Translations under genes and position numbers: made by a program
The notes under the pieces: model-generated
Told to the model about the DNA's origin: nothing
Databases searched by the model: none
Seen by the model: only the letters and a program-made list of their open reading frames with translations
Shown here: positions 25,221-34,795 of the stretch, piece by piece
How positions within the stretch are numbered: the first letter of the stretch is position 1
Layout of the letters: each line of letters opens with the position of its first letter
DNA from: Limanda limanda
Taxonomy: Eukaryota > Chordata > Actinopteri > Pleuronectiformes > Pleuronectidae
Length of the DNA stretch: 64,000 nucleotides
Reading direction: 5' to 3'
Assembly: GCF_963576545.1 (NCBI RefSeq)
Contig: NC_083638.1
Coordinates: 26,856,090 to 26,920,089, forward strand

Positions 25221-27011
25221 TTAATTTTCTGGAAAAGTCCTGATCTATTGAATTAAAATGCAGTTGTTGGGCCTTGACAGAGGCATGTACATTATTTTAG
25301 AGCCAATCTTGGTGCAGTTCCACTATTCTGGCCTCCTTAACATTAGGCTTAAGCTATTAGTCGTCATTAGGTGGACAGATTCATTGTAACTTTTTTTTGT
25401 CTATGTATTTTACTGACACTATGAAAGATACCCTGCGTTTTCACCTTAAAAGTATTTTTCTTAAGAAACCCAAAAGCTATGACTATGGTATTGTTTTCTA
25501 AAGGAAAGACCTGTGGGTGGAGCCCCAGCACATGTGGAAGTTCAGGCTCCTTTTAAGGAAGAGCAGCCGCGCTGGCACAGGAAGCAGCAGAAGCATCACT
25601 TCCAGAGTGGGACAGACGTAACCCTCAGCAGAAACCTAGTTAGTAAAAGCTGAAATACAGAACCATCTCACATCCTCCCAGGTACTGCTCTCTAATTAAG
25701 CCATCTTCTGTTAACAAGGCTGCAGGCCCGGCTCCCTTTGGAGGGATAGACTACCATAGAAATGCTTGACAGATAACCACTACACTCTTACGCATCGATC
25801 ACAGACTAAAGAAAAATGTCAAATGCGCAAACAACATTGCTTACTTTTGAGATTATATGAAGAGGCCTCTGTAATCATAAAAGAGGCTTATTTTCAAGAT
25901 TCAATGACAACATTGATTTGAGTTTGGAAAAAACACTTTTGCAGTAAGAAGAGATTTGCAGACAGACTACAAAAAGGTTCTTTTCAACCAGGAATATGAT
26001 CCCGATTAAACGTATTATCCTATTTAAGAGGGCCGTTATTCTCTCATGAGCTTAGTGCGTACAGCATTTCTATCCAGACACAAAGGCAAATGCTGGAGAC
26101 ATCCATCTGCCCTGATTAACAACTTCAGTCATTGTCTTCTTTAATTACAACAAAGTCAACAGCTCCATTACTTCCCCTCCTATCTATCGTTCATCCCTGC
26201 ACTCTCTGAGGATTGTGGCGTTGGAACAAAACAGAGCAGGCGTATATGCTCATCTGTAGGCCCGGCGAGAAGGTTTGCTCCTGCGCTGGAATGTAATCAG
26301 CATTCAGAGGAAGACAAGAGATCGAGACATCCAATGAAAACATGTATCCGTGGCTCCTGAAGGTAATTAGAATTCCCTTTGCCAATTGGGCTCAGTTCTC
26401 TACTGAAGGAATCGCTGCCCTTGAAATTGATTTGCTTAACGTCCAGCAAGTGAGTCAACCACCCGGCTCAGTCAGTAAACCAATCAGTCAGTCAGTCGTT
26501 CAACCATTCCTCAAATCAGTGGTGGGGCAGCTGTATCTGTCATACAGTAAACCAGCTGTTAAACAAGGAGGTCAAAAATGTAATCAGCGAGGAATAAAGC
26601 AGAGACACAAGACAGTCAGGGGAGTAAAAGGGGGCTTCCAGTCATGCAGTCCATCTACATGTCAGCCAGTCAGTCACTGGGTTACTGGGTGATTTATCAA
26701 AGATGTATCTGTCAATTGTCACCTTGTTTTGTGTGATAGCATCTTGTTGGCGCATGAGACAGCCCACTATAATGCTGGGTGGCTACAGGGAGGGAGTGAT
26801 TGATGAGATGATGAGCATAACAAATGATCCATTTTCGATGAGCACGTTAAGAGTTACAGCTTGTCATTAATGACTAATGTTTTACAACAGCAATAATATC
26901 AGTCAGTAGTGGATGAAACCACCTAAACACTAATAAAGATGTTAATGCTAATTTCTTGTAGATTATTTCCCAGCAGGGGGCAGGGCTGGACATTATGTGT
27001 GGTCTAAATTT
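25221..27011. other. no gene seen
   Basis: No recognised exon or RNA. A short tetranucleotide GTCA repeat lies near 26481-26500. Confidence 0.4.
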
Positions 27012-27190
27012 GGGCAGCTGTGCAGTAGAGGTTAGAAACACAGGCGCATGATTGGAGGGTCAACGGTTTGAATGAGCAATGTTAAATCCAGATGGGGGAG
27101 GAAAGTCGATGCGGTCTCCCTTGCTAGCATCAAAGTGCCCTTGAGCAAGGTACTCAAGGCAGGTAGTTGACCCTAAAGTGTTCATGCACA
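27012..27190 (+). repeat. degraded tRNA-derived SINE-like element
   Basis: The order GGGCAGCTGTGCAGTAGAGG, then GGAGGGTCAACGGTTTGAAT (a decayed B-box-like GGTTTGAAT), then AAAGTGCCCTTGAGCAAGGT, matches the layout of tRNA-headed SINEs common in teleosts. Internal promoter boxes are damaged. No target duplication is evident. Confidence 0.45.
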
Positions 27191-28503
27191 GATTGTTACA
27201 CCAAGCAGCTCCTATTTAAACAGGGATTTAAGTGCATTAATAAAAACTCAGCTCCATCCTCAGCACATTTCACCTGATTCGCTAAAGGGTGACAGACATT
27301 CTTAATGAACAATGTGTTAATATCACTGCAGCGCTGTGGAGCCAGGCAATTACAAAGTCCGTCCAAAAATGGATGCATGTCTCTGTGCTGTAACTAATTA
27401 TGGCTAAAACCACCAAATTGTATAATACTATGTTATTACATATGACACTTTTCTCCATCCCTCTTTTGATCCACTCAAATGCCAAACAAAAAGTAAAAAA
27501 TAACTGCTCACTGGATATAATGACACATTTTATGAGGCAATATTTTTTCATAACCCCAAAGCAGGAATACTAATGGACAAAGTCGGATAACAGGCCTGTA
27601 TCCTCAGAATAATGTCCTTGTTGAATAATTATGCGCTTCAGGATTTATGACAATATAAACATTTAGTGCAAAGGCAGCAAGTACTAACTATTCCTATGCC
27701 TGCAATTGCTATTTACCTGGACACTCAGTGGGGGAAATGAGATTTGAATAAAATGCCATTGTTATGTTTTCAGGTGATATAAAATGTATTAGCTTATTAC
27801 TATGAGTCAATATAAACTGTATTTTAAGCTCTGTTTTAGTAGTCACAAACTCCTGAGAATACACAGTATGTAGCTCTTTTGCGACAATAGGTGTATACAT
27901 CTATTAACTAGCAACTTGCTTTATGTGTCCTTTGGTGCAAACATTGGATCAGTCTTTTCAAGCTTAATTGATAAAAGAAGCCTGAAAGTGGCAAGACCAA
28001 ATCAAAACACCAAATTAGCAGTCTGGAAAACTAGAATAATAAACTGTGATATAATTTGAAGCTTAAGCATTGTTAGTCTCAAACTTAAAGCATACCACAG
28101 AAGCCATGTCAGATAACATAATCTATGAATTTTCTTGTATCAATCTTCCTGCAATAGATAGATAATGAAATCCTCTTTACTCTTGTTTACTGTTAGTTAT
28201 TATGCAAACAGATTAAATACCAGCAATAGAAGATTCAATACTCATTATTATTGAATCAAACACATCTTATTTGTAAGTATTGATTGAGTAAAGATGACCT
28301 TTAAATCAAAGTTCAATTGCCTCTTGATGATGAATCTACACTGCTGAGACAGTTATGCCACTTGGACTCCATCAGAATCAAATCAAATTGAAGCTACACA
28401 TACAAATAAAAGACTGATTATATACAACAGGTAACAATTAATATCATGCTATTATTTACATTAACAAAATAATATATATAATCATTCATTCAATATAAAT
28501 ATA
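27191..28503. other. no gene seen
   Basis: AT-rich sequence up to the left end of the DIRS element. Nothing is recognised. Confidence 0.45.
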
Positions 28504-28524
28504 GATCTATTTCGACCTCCCTCA

Positions 28525-28665
28525 GACCGTCACTACGGTCTTAACACGAACGATGTCCTCATCTCCCTATCCTCGAGACCAAATATCAACAATGTCACGT
28601 GAGTGACCTTAAGGGGGCTGGGCTCACCGCCCATAAAGCTCCCCGGTGAGCGCGGCCGCCTCCTC
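28525..28665 (+). repeat. DIRS left inverted terminal repeat
   Basis: Reverse complement of 34612-34752 with about three mismatches. It includes CCTCGAGACCAAATATCAAC and ends in GCGGCCGCCTCCTC. The left outer tip, 28504-28548, is instead matched by the first half of the internal complementary region. Confidence 0.9.
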
Positions 28666-29040
28666 TTTTCTTCACTCGCCTCATCCGAGACCGACAGGTA
28701 AGTAAGATATTTTGGGACTCCACTTTTATCAATCCGACACTTTTGTGCAGGCGCCTTGTGTCCCTGAGGATTGTTTGTGGTTTTCCCCTTCTCTAAAAGT
28801 GAGGCAGAGGGCTACACTGCATGTGTTAAGCTCTGCTCTTTGTTTCAGGCAGCTTAATTAGCTGCACCTGGTACTAACTGCTCATGTTCACAGCTTTGGG
28901 TAAGTATTGTTTATCTCGTGCTGTTTGTGTCCATACAGAGTTTGTTCTCTTACAGGAGTGAGTAGAAAAGTTGGGAAGCTTAATCAATAAATAATCTATC
29001 CCTTAAAACTGATTTGGATCGGGGGTGCCCCCCCCTCCTC

Positions 29041-29673
29041 ACCCCGTAACTCGCTGTCCGCAGGGAGTGGAGTTTCTCCAACTCCCCCTCGTGCGTTCGC
29101 GCACAGTGAGTGGAGGTGAGTTAAAGCCATCCTTTTCACGTTTATTTGCCTTTCAAAAATGAATAAATAAACCGTGTTTGAGGCCAGGTAGTGTCCCCTT
29201 TTCACCTCTGTACGCAGCAGGTGGGATTGTTTGCCTGTGTTCCCTGTATAAAATACAGTTGGTTATTGGTTATCACCCTTTGTAGGTGCTACTTTGTTTC
29301 CCTTAAAGCCCTGTTCGCAGTGGCTGGGATGGTGTTCTCTCTCCACCCCCCCACCCCCCTTGAAAAAGGCACCCCGTAACTCGCTGTCCGCAGGGAGTGG
29401 GGTTTCTCCAACTCCCCCTCGTGCGTTCGCGCACAGTGAGTGGAGGTGAGTTAAAGCCAACCTTTTCACGTTTATTTGCCTTTCAAAAATGAATAAATAA
29501 ACCGTGTTTGAGGCCAGGTAGTGTCCCCTTTTCGCCTCTGTGCGCAGCAGGTGGGATTGTTTGCCTGTGTTCCCTGTATAAAATACAGTTGGTTATTGGT
29601 TATCACCCTTTGTAGGTGCTATTTTGTTTCCCTTAAAGCCCTGTTCGCAGTGGCTGGGATGTTGTTCTCTCTC
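29041..29673 (+). repeat. 330-bp tandem duplication in the DIRS leader
   Basis: A unit starting ACCCCGTAACTCGCTGTCCG at 29041 recurs at 29371, a period of 330 bp. The second copy runs to about 29673, just before the gag-like frame. The copies differ at only about six positions over 300 bp. The tail of unit 1 is C-rich (29336-29360), whereas unit 2 continues into unique sequence. It probably acts as untranslated leader or promoter, and copy number may vary between elements. Confidence 0.9.
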
Positions 29674-29696
29674 CATGTTCTGTTCGTGCTGGGGCC

Positions 29697-31109
29697 GTGC
29701 AGCCTCTACCAGCCAAACTAAATGAAAGGGGACACACCTCAAGGAAAGCCCCCCGAAAACGTGGGCATGAGCACACCCCTGTTCGCAGGCGGGACTCAAG
29801 AGAGACACAGGCTCCAAAACCTTCACAGAACCCAGCTGGTCAGCATGATGACACTCAGCTGCAAATCCTAGCGGCCATACGTGGTCTGTCAGACAGGTTG
29901 GGTAGAGTTGAGGCCCAGTACCCGGCCACAACAGCTAGGGCATCGAGGCATGGGCACTCCTCCCCGGACAGGTTACCCTCCTATCAGGAGGAGAATGTGG
30001 TTCACCCTGACATTCTCTCTCTCTATGCTCAAAATTCCCTTTTTGGAAGTGATGGGCAGTCTGAGGGTGCTGCTGGGCTAAAACAGCCTAAATCCACACA
30101 ATGTGAGGGGGCGTCCAACCTCAGCAACATGGGTGAAAGTGAGCCTTCACCCATGGACGTCATCTCAAAGGTTTCAAGTGCGGCAAAGACTGTGGGGCTC
30201 AATGTTCCAACTGAGGCTCCTGCTCCAATGGATGGGATTTGGGCCGGCATCACTCAGACCCAGCAATCAGTTACTGTACCTGTGGCTGGTGACTATTTGC
30301 TCAGGAAAGCATGGAACATCCCAAGTGGGGCACCTCAGTTCAATGCAGGTTGCCGGAGACTGACTAAGAATCAGTATGCTCCTGAAACAGGTATGGGGGA
30401 TATGCCTCCAGTTGAGCGGGAGATGGCAGCCTTAACATCTCTGGGTCCAGAGCGGGTAACCACCAATCCACGCTGTCCCCTGAAAGAGTGTGATAAGTCA
30501 GACCGACTGGTGTCTCGGACTTATAATGCAGCCACACGAGCAGCCCGCTCGGGCAATGCACTCGCCATTTTATTGGCAGCTCTTAGGAGAACAGCCAACC
30601 CAGAGGACCAGGACACCATGAGCCTGATAGACTCTGCCCTGGTCACTCATTCCCAGCTAACAAGGGACATTGGTGCAGCTATGTCATCTGCCATGATAGC
30701 TCGGAGGCAGATCTGGTTGGCACAGACAACTCTTCCCGAGAATATCAGGAAAGAACTGACCAATATGCCAGTCGTGCCGGCACATGTTTTTCATCCTGAC
30801 TCCCAGGGTGTGTTAGATAAGGCTGAACAGTCTCGGCGTACCAGAGAGTCAGTACAGCGCACTTTCAGAGGGGCTGCGACTACCAGGTATAAACTTAGGG
30901 GCTCCCAGCCTCCCCACCGATCATCATCCTGGGCCCGTAAGGAGCCATGGGTGAATGACAGGCGACCGGCTACAGGATTCACAGCCTCTGGTGACTCCAA
31001 ACAGCCTTCACAAAGTCGACGTGGGTTCTATCCCCGTTTTCGACTAGAGGTGCTCCCCAGAGGAGGCGCCCCCCCCAGAGGTCCAGGACCTCGGGGCGGT
31101 ACAGCCTAG
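29697..31109 (+). CDS. DIRS Gag-like protein
   Basis: The first frame of the DIRS element, 470 codons, is presumed to be the nucleic-acid-binding structural protein that packages the element RNA. No standard zinc knuckle is visible. The N-terminal third is basic and hydrophilic, the middle (about residues 200-380) is a more ordered helical-looking domain, and the C terminus is rich in R, G and P (GGAPPRGPGPRGG), which suits RNA binding. The stated start is a GTG. The frame is open back to a TAA at 29634 and has no ATG until about residue 145, so translation may start at a non-AUG codon, the first exon may be spliced, or the start may be mutated. It stops at 31107-31109, and the RT frame follows 36 nt later in the same frame. 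Confidence 0.75.
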   Translation: MQPLPAKLNERGHTSRKAPRKRGHEHTPVRRRDSRETQAPKPSQNPAGQHDDTQLQILAAIRGLSDRLGRVEAQYPATTARASRHGHSSPDRLPSYQEENVVHPDILSLYAQNSLFGSDGQSEGAAGLKQPKSTQCEGASNLSNMGESEPSPMDVISKVSSAAKTVGLNVPTEAPAPMDGIWAGITQTQQSVTVPVAGDYLLRKAWNIPSGAPQFNAGCRRLTKNQYAPETGMGDMPPVEREMAALTSLGPERVTTNPRCPLKECDKSDRLVSRTYNAATRAARSGNALAILLAALRRTANPEDQDTMSLIDSALVTHSQLTRDIGAAMSSAMIARRQIWLAQTTLPENIRKELTNMPVVPAHVFHPDSQGVLDKAEQSRRTRESVQRTFRGAATTRYKLRGSQPPHRSSSWARKEPWVNDRRPATGFTASGDSKQPSQSRRGFYPRFRLEVLPRGGAPPRGPGPRGGTA

Positions 31110-31145
31110 GGGTGGGGGGACACCCGCCGAACTTCATTCTCAGCT

Positions 31146-31755
31146 ATGCTTGGACAGCTGGGAAGAAACTGTGTCAGACCCATGGGTCTTGCTACAGTAT
31201 CAAAGGGGTACAGAATTCAGTTTCGGCGGCGGCCCCCCCCTTACTCCAGGATCCGCATGACGATTGTCACGGACCCAGTCCAGGCTCAAATCCTGGCACA
31301 GGAAATTTTAACCCTTCTGCAGAAGGATGCAATTATGAAAGTAGATCCAGACGAACAGCTCACTGGCTTCTACTCTACGTATTTCCTCGTGCCGAAAAAA
31401 GATGGCGGAATACGTCCCATCTTGGACCTAAGGCGATTAAACGCCTTCATAAAGGTACTTCCTTTCAAGATGCTGACCACGGGTCAGATCTTAGAATCTA
31501 TCGAAAGAGGAGAGTGGTTCACCTCGATAGACCTGGAAGACGCGTACTTCCATGTGCCCATCTGTCCAAACCACAGACCTTTTCTCCGGTTTGCATTCCA
31601 GGGGCAAGCCTATCAGTTCAAGGTCCTGCCATTTGGCCTTTCCCTCTCACCAAGGGTGTTCACCAGATTGGTTGGGGCGGCCTTGTCTCCTCTCCAGTTG
31701 TCAGGAGTAAAAATCCTTCCCTACCTGGACGACTGGCTGATTTGTGCTCCATCTC
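31146..31755 (+). pseudogene. DIRS reverse transcriptase, 5' part (interrupted)
   Basis: This frame starts at ATG 31146 and covers the fingers and palm of a DIRS-type reverse transcriptase. Visible motifs in order: KKDGGIRPILDLRRLN (about residues 84-99), FTSIDLEDAYFHVP with catalytic aspartates D129 and D132, FKVLPFGLSLSPR (about 158-170) and YLDDWLI (193-199) with the paired catalytic aspartates. Immediately after this last motif, at 31756, a retroposon insertion replaces the thumb-coding sequence and gives a stop at 31785-31787. The remaining part resumes beyond 32155 in a frame shifted by the 400-nt insert. All catalytic palm residues are intact, so the insertion is the main defect. Confidence 0.9.
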
Positions 31756-32155
31756 AATCAATCAATCAATCAAGTTTATTTGTATAGCCCACATTCACAA
31801 ATAACAATTCGTCTCATGGGGCTTTAACATTGTGTGACATCCTCTGTCCTTAACCCTCAACAAGAGTAAGGAAAAACTACTAAAAACCCTTTTCACAGGT
31901 AAAAATATGTAGAAACCTCAGAGAGAGCCACATGTGAGGGATCCCTCTCTCAGGACGGACAGAAGTGCAATAGATGTCAGGTGTAAGAAAACATCATCAG
32001 GATTTTTAGCAGCATCCATTAGGCTAAACATTTTTCAATACTATGTGTCAGGCAGTCCCGCTGCAATCACAGTCTCTGGCCAGCAGCAAGACCACGATCC
32101 AGCATCAGGATGGGATCCACTATAATCCACAGTCATTGTCCACCGCCGCCATCTC
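31756..32155 (-). mobile_element. (ATTG)n-tailed retroposon inserted in the DIRS RT gene
   Basis: A 400-bp minus-strand insertion flanked by CCATCTC at 31749-31755 and again at 32149-32155, a 7-bp target duplication. Its 3' tail is the (AATC)n tract at 31756-31773 as read on the plus strand. Words shared with the copy at 12890-13236 include TGTATAGCCCACATTCACAA and CCTTAACCCTCAACAAGAGT (reverse-complemented there). No ORF of its own is seen, so it needs a partner LINE's enzymes. The insert length is not a multiple of three and it carries stops, so it breaks the host RT frame. Confidence 0.8.
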
Positions 32156-33420
32156 TTGGCCAAGTTGTAGAGGATACCCAGAGGGTGTTGTCGCATGTAC
32201 GGTCCTTGTGTTTCAAGGTAAATGTGACGAAAAGCAACCTCGAGCCAAGGCAGCAGGTGATTTTTCTGGGACTTTGCTTGAATTCCCTTACAATGTCTGC
32301 ATCCCTCACATCTCAGAGGGTGAGGAAGATTCTAGCCTTCCGGGAACGATTCCGTCTCGGCAGGCAGCTACAATTTATCAGCTTTCAGAGGATGCTGGGG
32401 ATGATTTCAGCCGCAGCAGCTGTTGTTCCTCTGGGCCTCCTCAGGGCCAGGCCAATTCAGAGGTGGCTGAATGCCTTCAAGCTCGACCCGAAGCTGGACA
32501 GACACGTGAAACTTCGTGTGATACGCACATGTCTCCAAGCCTTACGCCCATGTGCAGACCGGGTGCTCTTGCTCCAAGGAGTCCCCCTTGGGAACATTCC
32601 CTCGAGGAGGACAGTGGTGACGACAGATGCTTTCCTCACAGGTTGGGGAGCAGTCTGGGAAGGCAGAATGGTGCGTGGCCCGTGGATACCCCCTTGGGGT
32701 GGCGAACACATCAATGTTCTGGAGTTGAGAGCGGTTCACCTTGCTCTGAAGGCTCTCCTTTCCTCCATCCAGGGCAGGCATGTCTTGATAAGGACAGACA
32801 GCACTTCAACTGTGTATCATATAAATCACCAGGGAGGCACAAGGTCCCTGCGTTGCCTCCAGGTGGCACAGAAACTTATGTTTTGGGCTTTTCAGCATCT
32901 GGCTTCACTCAAAGCAATCTTTATCCCAGGGATTGTAAATCGAGCAGCAGACCTCTTGTCCAGGACTGGTCCTCTCCCAGGAGAATGGAGACTTCATCCA
33001 GAGGTTGTATCCCTCCTATGGAGTCGGTTTGGCACGGCTCAGGCCGATCTATTCGCATCAGCAGAGACAACCCACTGCAGGATGTGGTTCTCTCTGAAAA
33101 ACCAGGGAGGTCCCCTAGGCCTAGATGCATTATCTCAAGAATGGCCGGAAGGGTTGTTGTACGCTTTTCCTCCGTTCCCTCTGATTCCCCAGGTACTCAA
33201 CCGGGTTGCCTCGGGCCACTACGAGGTGCTGTTAATAGACCCCAGGTGGCCAGGGAGGCATTTGTTCCCAACGCTCCTTCGCCTGGTTCACGGTCAACCA
33301 TGGGCCCTGCCAGTCAGGGCAGACCTCCTCTCACAGGCAGAAGCTCAGATATGGCACCCCAGATCAGACATCCTGCAGCTTTGGGCTTGGCCCCTTCTCA
33401 GTACCTCTCTCAAAGGTTAG
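32149..33420 (+). pseudogene. DIRS RT 3' part, RNase H and methyltransferase-like domain
   Basis: Continuation of the DIRS pol frame after the retroposon. An open frame runs from 32110, but its first 13-14 residues come from the insert. It holds the RT thumb, then RNase H, which removes the RNA strand after reverse transcription: TTDA (D173), VLELRA (E205), RTDS (D230) and RAADLLSR (D281), numbered from 32110. Downstream QADLFAS (311-317), YAFPPFPLI (351-359) and IDPRWPGRH (376-384) match the DAM-like methyltransferase domain peculiar to DIRS elements, whose role is unknown. The frame ends at 33420, overlapping the start of the recombinase region. The domain itself is intact, but it is cut off from the RT palm. 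Confidence 0.85.
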
Positions 33421-34349
33421 ATGAGGCTGTCCTGAGGACCATAGACAATGCCCGGGCTCCCTCCACTCGGGCTAACTATGGCCATAAATGGAGTGTGTTT
33501 TCTACATGGTGTCGCAACAGACAGGAAAATCCGGCCGCTTGTCCTATTGAGCTGATTCTCCGTTTCCTTCAGTCACTTTTGGACTCTAACAGGGCACCTA
33601 GCACCATTAAGGTATACACTGCCGCAATCTCTTTCTTCCATGAGACAGTGGGAGATGTTACAGTTGGTAGACACCCTCTAGTGTCTCAGTTCATTAAAGG
33701 AGCACACCGCCTGCGACCAAGCAGGGCTCCCAGGGCTCCATCGTGGCAACTCCCCTTGGTGTTACGGTCCCTGATGCAGTCTCCCTTTGAACCCATAGGG
33801 CAATCCAGCCTTAAGTCTCTATCTTACAAAACAGCTTTCCTCCTGGCTATATGCTCTGCCAAAAGGGTGAGTGAATTGCATGCTCTGTCTATAAGTGACG
33901 ATTGTCTAAGATGGAGGGCAGGTGACTCAGGTGTGTCTCTCTGGCCAAACCCCTCGTTTTTGCCTAAGGTCATAAACCATCAGACGGTAAATCAGGTGAT
34001 CGAGATCAGCACTTTTCAACCTGATCCGGCTCTACTACAGGAGGAAGCCGGCCTGCCTATGTTGTGCCCAGTAAGGGCACTGAAGGCTTATATTGCACGC
34101 ACAAAGTCTCTGAGGGGCTCATACTCTCAGTTATTTGTCTGTTTTGGGGGTAAAAAAGTCGGCCACCCTGTGTCTAAACAGTGTTTGTCCCATTGGATCG
34201 TTAATACTATCGCTGAGGCCTATTCTGGACAGAACATACCAGTCCCAGATTCCTTGGTAGCTCATTCCACCAGGAGTATGGCCACTTCCTGGGCTGCTTT
34301 CAGAAATATGTGCAGCAGCAACATGGAGTGCTCCCTGCACATTCTCTAG
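33390..34349 (+). pseudogene. DIRS tyrosine recombinase, frameshifted before the active tyrosine
   Basis: The recombinase would insert the circular DIRS DNA. The plus-strand frame is open from 32043, but only the part after about 33390 is recombinase; the upstream part is read out of frame over the pol gene. A SAM-like N-terminal domain (APSTRANYGHKWSVF) is followed by the catalytic domain: KRVSELHAL with the first arginine at 33864-33866, and HSTR (34263-34274), the H-x-x-R pair. The frame then changes near 34305 and stops at 34347-34349. In the next frame an FSRFYRVNV-type block puts the expected tyrosine at 34354-34356, and that frame runs to TAA 34480-34482. HxxR-to-Tyr spacing is about seven residues shorter than I expect for this family, which suggests a deletion of about 20 nt. 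Confidence 0.85.
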
Positions 34350-34474
34350 ATTCTACAGGGTCAATGTGGCTTCCCCCACACCATTGGCTTCCGCAGTGCT
34401 GCTCTCAGCTGCTGTGCGAGGATGTGAGGCGGTAGAGTCCTCCGTTCTTCGCGACCCTGATGATACTAGTCATC

Positions 34475-34571
34475 CGTGTTAAGACCGTGGTGACGGTCTG
34501 AGGGAGGTCGAAATAGATCGTAAGTTATGACCATAACTATGGATCTATGAGACCGACCGATGACCGTCACC
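34475..34571 (+). repeat. DIRS internal complementary region
   Basis: Two abutting halves. 34475-34519 is the reverse complement of the left tip 28504-28548, and 34519-34571 is the reverse complement of the right tip about 34743-34795. The halves meet at AGATCGTAAG. In the DIRS replication model this region templates the joined ends of the circular intermediate. The original recombinase stop (TAA 34480-34482) falls inside it. Confidence 0.9.
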
Positions 34572-34611
34572 CTCTTTTGTCACTCAGAACGGGCTGAGGC
34601 ATTCAGACAAG

Positions 34612-34752
34612 GAGGAGGCGGCCGCGCTCACCGGGGAGCTTTATGGGCGGTGAGCCCAGCCCCCTTAAGGTCACTCATGTGACATTGTTGATATTTGGTC
34701 TCGAGGATAGGGAGATGAGGACATCATTCGTGTTAAGACCGTGGTGACGGTC
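34612..34752 (+). repeat. DIRS right inverted terminal repeat
   Basis: Inverted partner of 28525-28665, with about three differences. The element's right tip extends past it to about 34795 (GGTCATAACTTACG). Confidence 0.9.
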
Positions 34753-34795
34753 ATCGGTCGGTCTCATAGATCCATAGTTATGGTCATAACTTACG

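Larger units (their letters stand above)
28504..34795 (+). mobile_element. DIRS-type tyrosine-recombinase retrotransposon, disrupted
   Basis: DIRS elements copy through an RNA intermediate but integrate with a tyrosine recombinase, so they have split inverted repeats instead of LTRs and make no target duplication. The full architecture is visible. Inverted terminal repeats of about 141 bp lie at 28525-28665 and 34612-34752. An internal complementary region (34475-34571) matches the outer tips of both ends. Between them are gag-like, RT/RNase H/methyltransferase and recombinase frames. Ends are placed by where the internal region's homology stops (GATCTATTTCG on the left, TAACTTACG on the right). 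The element is dead in place: a 400-bp retroposon splits RT, and a frameshift removes the recombinase tyrosine. The ITR arms differ at about 3 positions, so the copy is not ancient. Confidence 0.9.

Noticed and set aside
32043..33390. Reading the whole 768-codon frame at 32043-34349 as one protein
   Set aside because: Its first half lies partly in the retroposon and then out of frame over RNase H/methyltransferase coding sequence. Only the part after about 33390 is recombinase.
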